Assembly (NCBI GenBank): GCA_024220505.1
Contig: JAKZZE010000011.1
Location: 1,302,001 to 1,366,000 of the forward strand
Origin: Rhizopus arrhizus
Taxonomy: Eukaryota; Mucoromycota; Mucoromycetes; Mucorales; Rhizopodaceae
DNA length: 64,000 nucleotides
Direction of reading: 5' to 3'
Below the pieces are notes generated by a model that was not told where the DNA came from, made no database searches, and saw only the letters and a list, made by a program, of their open reading frames with translations. The position numbers and the translations under genes were made by a program. Below, one piece after another: positions 59,582 through 64,000 of this stretch (its first letter is position 1; every line of letters starts with the position of its first letter).

Positions 59582-62137
59582 CTAGTAAGCAAGTGAAGAG
59601 AACCGTTGAAGAGCAGCTTTGGGAACACTAAGAAGCCGAAGTACATGCCATAATTTAGAATAGATCAAGGTATTCATAACAGTGACCCGACCGCGAAAGG
59701 ACAGAGTACGTTGACTATGAATGTTGCATTCATGTTGAATTTTTAGCCAAAGAGCCGAAATGAATCCATCTCTTTGTGTGAGAGAAGAGCAGACTGCAAA
59801 ACCAAGATATCTAAGTGCAGAAGGTGAGTTCTTGTCATGCCACGAGGAAATTTGAATCTCCTGCAAGAATGTTTGCCATGGGGGATGAGGATGACCTGAG
59901 AGTGAGAAGGCTTCAGTTTTTCCAAGGTTGAGCTTCGCGTTTGAAGCCTGAGCATAAACTTCGTAGAGTTGGCGGAGACGGACAAAGTCTGATAGTTTGC
60001 TGAGAAAGGCTGCCACATCATCTGCGTATGCCAGAATCTTAATAGGAGAAGGAGGAACTATGTGCAGATCAGCAGGATTAGCGGCTTGACGGAACTGAAA
60101 ACCTTGTAACTCGTTATCTGATTCAATCGATCGCAAGAACGGGTCAAAAGCTATGTTGAACAGAAGCGGAGATAGGGGATCACCTTGACGCAGACTTCGT
60201 GATTGTTGGAGTGATGAAGAAAAGAAGTCATTCATGTTAATTTGAATTTGGGTTTCAAAAAACAATTTGTCGATGATCTGAACTATCGTGGAAGGAAAAC
60301 CAAATTTCAAAAGAACTTGTTTGAGATATTCTGGATTGACTCGATCGTAGGCCTTCTCTTGGTCCAGTAAAAGCCCTACTTCTGTAGATTGTCGTTGTTT
60401 AGCTTCTGTTTTGACTAACTGCATCAAAAGACCGTTATCGCCAATAAATCTTCCGGGCATGAAACCTTTCTGAACTCTATGTATGATCTTGGAGCAAGAG
60501 AGACGCATTCGACCTGTTAATAGGCAAGTGAAGATTTTGACATCCGTATTAATCAGGGAAATGGGGCGCCAATTACTGAGAAGGTTTAGGTTGCCTTTTT
60601 TTGGGAGAAGAACGGTAGAGGTAATGGTCCAACTAGCAGGGAAGATGGCAGATTCCAAGGCTTGATTGTACACATCAAGGACCAGAGACTGCAAGGGTTC
60701 AAAGCGAAACAAAAATGAAAGAGCTTCATAAGGGAGACCATCGGAACCAGGGCTGCTTGAATGAGGACTACGGGTGGATGTCTGAAGAATATCATCAAAA
60801 CTAAAAGGAGCCATAAGAAGATCCGCCATTTGTGGGACAAGACGGTTTTGTTCCGGAATGTGGTTCAATAATACCTCAGTATGCGACAAAGAAACTGGGT
60901 CACACGTGTAGAGATTCTTGTAGAATTCTTTTGCAATGTTTTCCATCTCGGATGGATTAGAGGTAGCTTCAGATTCTGGTGTAGCCTTTAAACTGGGAAT
61001 ATAGCGAGAAGAAGCACGCGTCGAAATGGTTTTCTTGAGGTACCCTGCCGATGTTTCCCCATTTTCACGCCAATGACGTCCTGCACGCAGTATGTTATTG
61101 GCCGTGACTTCCTGTTGTACTATTTGCATGGGTTCTGTTTGGCCTTCTGCGTTAATGGGTCGGTATTTGTCAAGGATGCCTTTGATCAATGCTTGTGGCT
61201 CCATTGCATGGCGTTTCAGTGGCCTAGGAACCCCTTCAGTTATCAGAGCATTGGCCACCTCATTACTCATCCACTTTTGCTCAACATAGTAGCGGGCAAC
61301 AGCTGGAACAAGGTAAGGGCGTAAGAACCGGAGAGTCGTGATACAACGAACTTGATTTAGTGCATAACCAAGATCGACACGGTCTTGTCCAGTAAGATTG
61401 TTGTATTTGGCATCAGCAACGTGCTGGGCATCACAAGGATTGAAAGAGGCAATTATCTCAACTTTGCAATCTTCAAGGGTCTGAACTAATATAAGCTTGA
61501 ACTCCTTATGAACCAATAAGCCAATGATCCCACTAGCGGGGAAGCTGATGTCAAGGATACGACTCGTGTCAATACCTAGTTTACGAAACCTTTGGCGGAT
61601 TTCACTTTGATTCAATCGTCGAGAGCGGTGAACATAGACATAGTCATAGCCAGATGAGATAAAGGGTGTGGGCGCGTTAAAAGCACATGCAGTAGCCTGA
61701 CGCTTACGTTCTGAAGTAAGCACTCCATATTCAGGCTTAGCAGGGCGCTTAGCAACTGTAATCCAAGCTGCTGGGTTGGATGAGGTGGCAGTAGTGGATG
61801 AGTCAACAGTGATAGATGATTCAACCGTGGCAGGTTTGGCAGTAGCATGCTTGCTGGCTTCAGTACCCGGAGCATTTAGAGCAAGGATGTCAATCACTGG
61901 TTGCTTAGCAGTTGCCTTAAAAGGCTTAGCTGGTTGGCTTAAGGGACGCGCATTCAAAGATGTCAGCTGCTTTACTACAGCTCTCATATTGTCCAGTTCA
62001 GCCTTCAACTGATTGTTGGCTGCTTCCAAAGTGTCGAATTTTGTAACTAGGTGTTGAACCTGGTCACTTAGCGTTTTGACCATGTTGCATAGTCCGGCGA
62101 GGGTGTTATTTAGTTCTTGGTTAATGTTATTGTCCAT
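59582..62137 (-). CDS. LINE ORF: ORF1-like N terminus joined to reverse transcriptase, no endonuclease
   Basis: A single 851-codon ORF. Residues 1-70 form a coiled coil (LAGLCNMVKTLSDQVQHLV), then a Thr/Ala/Pro linker and an RRM-like globular part (YVYVHRSRRLNQSEIRQRFR to VARYYVEQKWMSNEV), as in ORF1 proteins of fungal LINEs. From about residue 352 (GRHWRENGETSAGYLKK) it reads as the start of the RT module that normally follows the endonuclease in ORF2, then LLPKKGNLNLLSNWRPISLI, QKGFMPGRFI, LLLDQEKAYDRVNPEYL, LRQGDPLSPLLFNIAFDPFL and YADD (near 60020). No apurinic-type endonuclease lies between. An in-frame deletion that fused ORF1 to ORF2 is the simplest reading. RT catalytic motifs look intact. 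Confidence 0.8.
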   Translation of the reverse strand: MDNNINQELNNTLAGLCNMVKTLSDQVQHLVTKFDTLEAANNQLKAELDNMRAVVKQLTSLNARPLSQPAKPFKATAKQPVIDILALNAPGTEASKHATAKPATVESSITVDSSTTATSSNPAAWITVAKRPAKPEYGVLTSERKRQATACAFNAPTPFISSGYDYVYVHRSRRLNQSEIRQRFRKLGIDTSRILDISFPASGIIGLLVHKEFKLILVQTLEDCKVEIIASFNPCDAQHVADAKYNNLTGQDRVDLGYALNQVRCITTLRFLRPYLVPAVARYYVEQKWMSNEVANALITEGVPRPLKRHAMEPQALIKGILDKYRPINAEGQTEPMQIVQQEVTANNILRAGRHWRENGETSAGYLKKTISTRASSRYIPSLKATPESEATSNPSEMENIAKEFYKNLYTCDPVSLSHTEVLLNHIPEQNRLVPQMADLLMAPFSFDDILQTSTRSPHSSSPGSDGLPYEALSFLFRFEPLQSLVLDVYNQALESAIFPASWTITSTVLLPKKGNLNLLSNWRPISLINTDVKIFTCLLTGRMRLSCSKIIHRVQKGFMPGRFIGDNGLLMQLVKTEAKQRQSTEVGLLLDQEKAYDRVNPEYLKQVLLKFGFPSTIVQIIDKLFFETQIQINMNDFFSSSLQQSRSLRQGDPLSPLLFNIAFDPFLRSIESDNELQGFQFRQAANPADLHIVPPSPIKILAYADDVAAFLSKLSDFVRLRQLYEVYAQASNAKLNLGKTEAFSLSGHPHPPWQTFLQEIQISSWHDKNSPSALRYLGFAVCSSLTQRDGFISALWLKIQHECNIHSQRTLSFRGRVTVMNTLIYSKLWHVLRLLSVPKAALQRFSSLAY

Positions 62138-62160
62138 TTTGTTTCCAAAATATAGGTTTT

Positions 62161-62743
62161 GAAAAAGCGGATAACTTGTGTGATAATTGTGAGCCGTCTC
62201 CCAAATTCAAATATAATATTTTCCTCAAGTAGGCGGTGTGAATAATGTTGTTTCTTATAACTGATTGCTTTGCTTTCAAACACAAAATTTTGCTTGGATT
62301 CATAATTTAGTGTAACGTTTGAAAACGCGAAAGAGTGTGTTGGTAGGAAGTCGTTGGCAGACTAGAGCAAAAAAAAAAGGTTAAAACAGTCATAAAATAA
62401 AGATCAATTGAAACGGTTTGGACAAGTTGAATACATTTAATAAAAAAAATTGAACAATGATAAAGATCATGTTGAAAACAGTCAACGATCAGAATACATT
62501 GTTTGAGGAGGATGACATTAAAAACCATACAGTTATTCATGGCCCATCCTTTCATGAGGGTTCACAGCTAGTTTACAAAAAAAAAAAAAAAAAAAAAATT
62601 GATTGTCATCAAAGGCTCTCTTTTGTTTTCAAAGATCTTTACAATTGATGATGGGTAGTATTCCTGCTGTGAAAAGACGCGTAAAACAAAAAGAAAAAAG
62701 AAAGATTGAGTGGGGGATAGGATTTTATAGTGTATGTACAAAT
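62161..62743. other. Intergenic region
   Basis: No gene seen. It contains a poly-A run at about 62577-62598; may include the real 5' end of the LINE. Confidence 0.4.
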
Positions 62744-63745
62744 CTAAGAGTTTTGATATTCTAATCCTAATCTTTCAATTGCCTCATAAAACCTGGTTGT
62801 CAACTGTATCCTTGCTTCTTCTCTTGTCAGCTCACCCTGTTCCCAGCGTGTGATGATGTCATGATAATCAATGGGTTTTCCAAACACCAAGACGATGGGC
62901 TTGTTCAAGTAAATGGTTGGGTCATAGAGAGGTTTTGTGAGCTCCATGCCTTGATGCCAAATGGGTATCACGATCGGTTCATGTTCCATGTCCATCACCA
63001 TACGACCGATGCCCCACTTGAATCGAATCATCTTTTGAGCCTGATTCACTTTGGCTTCCGGATACATGTGAACCCAAGCACCTTGATTCAAGATGTGAAT
63101 CGCGTAATCTACACCCGGTTGATAGATACCTCCTCCTCGGATCGTCGGTATCGCCTGTCCAAAAGCGAAAAAATAAGATCGAAACCTAATCAGATCAGTA
63201 AAGACAAGTGACGGGGGGATTAAGAGGCTTACAGTGAAGTATAGCAAATGTCGGCTGCACCCAATACCCATCGCATCTTTTCAGGTGTAAATAATGTTTG
63301 GATAGGAAGCACACCCCAAAGACAGGGATCATCCAACGTACTCTTATGATTCGATACTGTCTCTCGTTATCCTTCTCTTCTAAAGACCTCTTCTTTATTC
63401 TTTACCTGTAATCACACCTCTTGTACGTTCAGGGTCATCAAGAATGGCCATAAAAGAATCTAATCCATATACCCTTGTTTGATTGCTCATCAAAAACCCT
63501 TTTGCCAAAAGTCCTGTCATACCCATCACACACCTACTTGCCATATTCCAAAGGAACCCATCCTTGACGGGATGAGGCACGGTGAATCGTTCGGCAATCT
63601 GAGCAGGTATGGTTTCCCACAAGAACGGTGGGGGTACATAGGGTATCGTGGGTGCTTGGTAGTTTTGGTTCTTTTGATAGTAATACGCTCCTCCACCTAC
63701 AGCTGCAAAAAGACTCGTCCAACGCAAGAATGGTCGTCGTGTCAT
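62744..63745 (-). CDS. TAZ1: Tafazzin (monolysocardiolipin acyltransferase)
   Basis: Three exons join in phase: 63745-63406, 63356-63233 and 63185-62744, giving 301 aa. The acyltransferase HX4D motif is SNHKSTLDDP, followed by MRWVLGAADICYTSLF, the GQAIPTIRGGGIYQPGVDYA block and AWVHMYPEAKVNQ (second acyltransferase motif), all typical of tafazzin. A basic N-terminal part plus a hydrophobic stretch (LFAAVGGGAYYY) should target it to mitochondrial membranes, where it transfers acyl chains between phospholipids to remodel cardiolipin. Confidence 0.93.
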
Positions 63746-64000
63746 GGCATGCTCACAAAAAAAAAAAAAAAAATACGGTCCTTTGGCTGGTTGATGTCAT
63801 TCTTCTATTTTTGGCAGTCGACAGTCCCCTCGCTTGATGAGCACACTCGGTGGATCGGATGCCGTCTGAGTGACAAAGGGTGGGGTTGGGACATGTATAG
63901 ACATTGTACACAGTCGGGTTGGATACTGAAAGAAGGATTCCTTGTTTGGGGTTCATGCAGAATCTCATGGCAAAGAGAACTGTCTGAGCTCCTTGCTTTT
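63746..64000. other. Right edge, no gene assigned
   Basis: Promoter side of tafazzin. A minus-strand 71-codon ORF at 63753-63968 has no domain support. The final bases may belong to a neighbouring gene outside the window. Confidence 0.4.

Larger units (their letters stand above)
58202..62160 (-). mobile_element. Decayed LINE (non-LTR retrotransposon)
   Basis: On the minus strand an ORF1-like region and reverse transcriptase (62137-59582) are followed by a broken C-terminal part with a zinc-knuckle (58315-59581) and then an A-rich tail (T run at about 58202-58215 on plus, after aataaact). The direction, RT type (YADD), C-terminal CCHC-like zinc finger and A tail define a LINE. The 5' end is not fixed. 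Sequence beside the tail (ttgttggtagcaag) weakly resembles gtgttggtaggaag near 62336, a possible but imperfect target-site duplication. Confidence 0.85.

Overview
The window is nuclear DNA from an early-diverging fungus, most likely Mucoromycota/Mucorales. Genes are compact and split by many short introns (about 45-80 bp) with clear GT/AG borders, intergenic DNA is AT-rich with very long poly-A/T runs, and the gene families fit (CBS-PB1 protein, HSPA12-like Hsp70, ArAE/DUF2421 transporter, Clg1/Pho80-type cyclin, RRG7). No rRNA, tRNA or CRISPR array was found. All exon models were worked out by eye from splice sites and reading-frame continuity.

Layout: 1-4.8 kb holds the N-terminal part of a SEN1-type helicase (runs off the left edge) and a complete TFIIF alpha subunit, both on the minus strand. 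5.6-10.0 kb is a large inverted-repeat element: both arms carry the same terminal sequence, a 12-bp minisatellite and the start of the same ORF; the ORF itself is decayed. 10-16 kb is gene-poor, with two small minus-strand genes and a relic. 16.0-22.6 kb carries a CBS-PB1 membrane protein (+), an Hsp70-like protein (-) and an ARFRP1/Arl3 GTPase (-).

22.6-42.0 kb is framed by two copies of an ArAE-type transporter in opposite orientation. The left copy lies beside a peroxisomal 4-coumarate-CoA-ligase-like gene; the right copy lies beside a decayed fragment of the same ligase, so ligase plus transporter was duplicated as an inverted pair. The cores of the two transporters are almost identical, introns included, while their ends differ, which points to gene conversion; both share the same reading-frame break. 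Between them lie a PdxT/SNO pseudogene, a disordered small protein, RRG7, a uridine/purine phosphorylase, a PTR2 peptide transporter and a mitochondrial carrier.

42-64 kb holds an S6K/Psk1-like AGC kinase, mitochondrial ribosomal protein uS9m, the PP2A activator PTPA/RRD, a 3-kb gene-poor gap, a GT62 mannosyltransferase, a fatty-aldehyde dehydrogenase, a glutamine-rich cyclin, an unrecognised 149-aa ORF, a decayed LINE in which an ORF1-like N terminus is joined to a reverse transcriptase with no endonuclease between, and tafazzin. Most genes are core eukaryotic housekeeping. The accessory signals are the inverted element, the converted transporter pair, the LINE and the pseudogenes.
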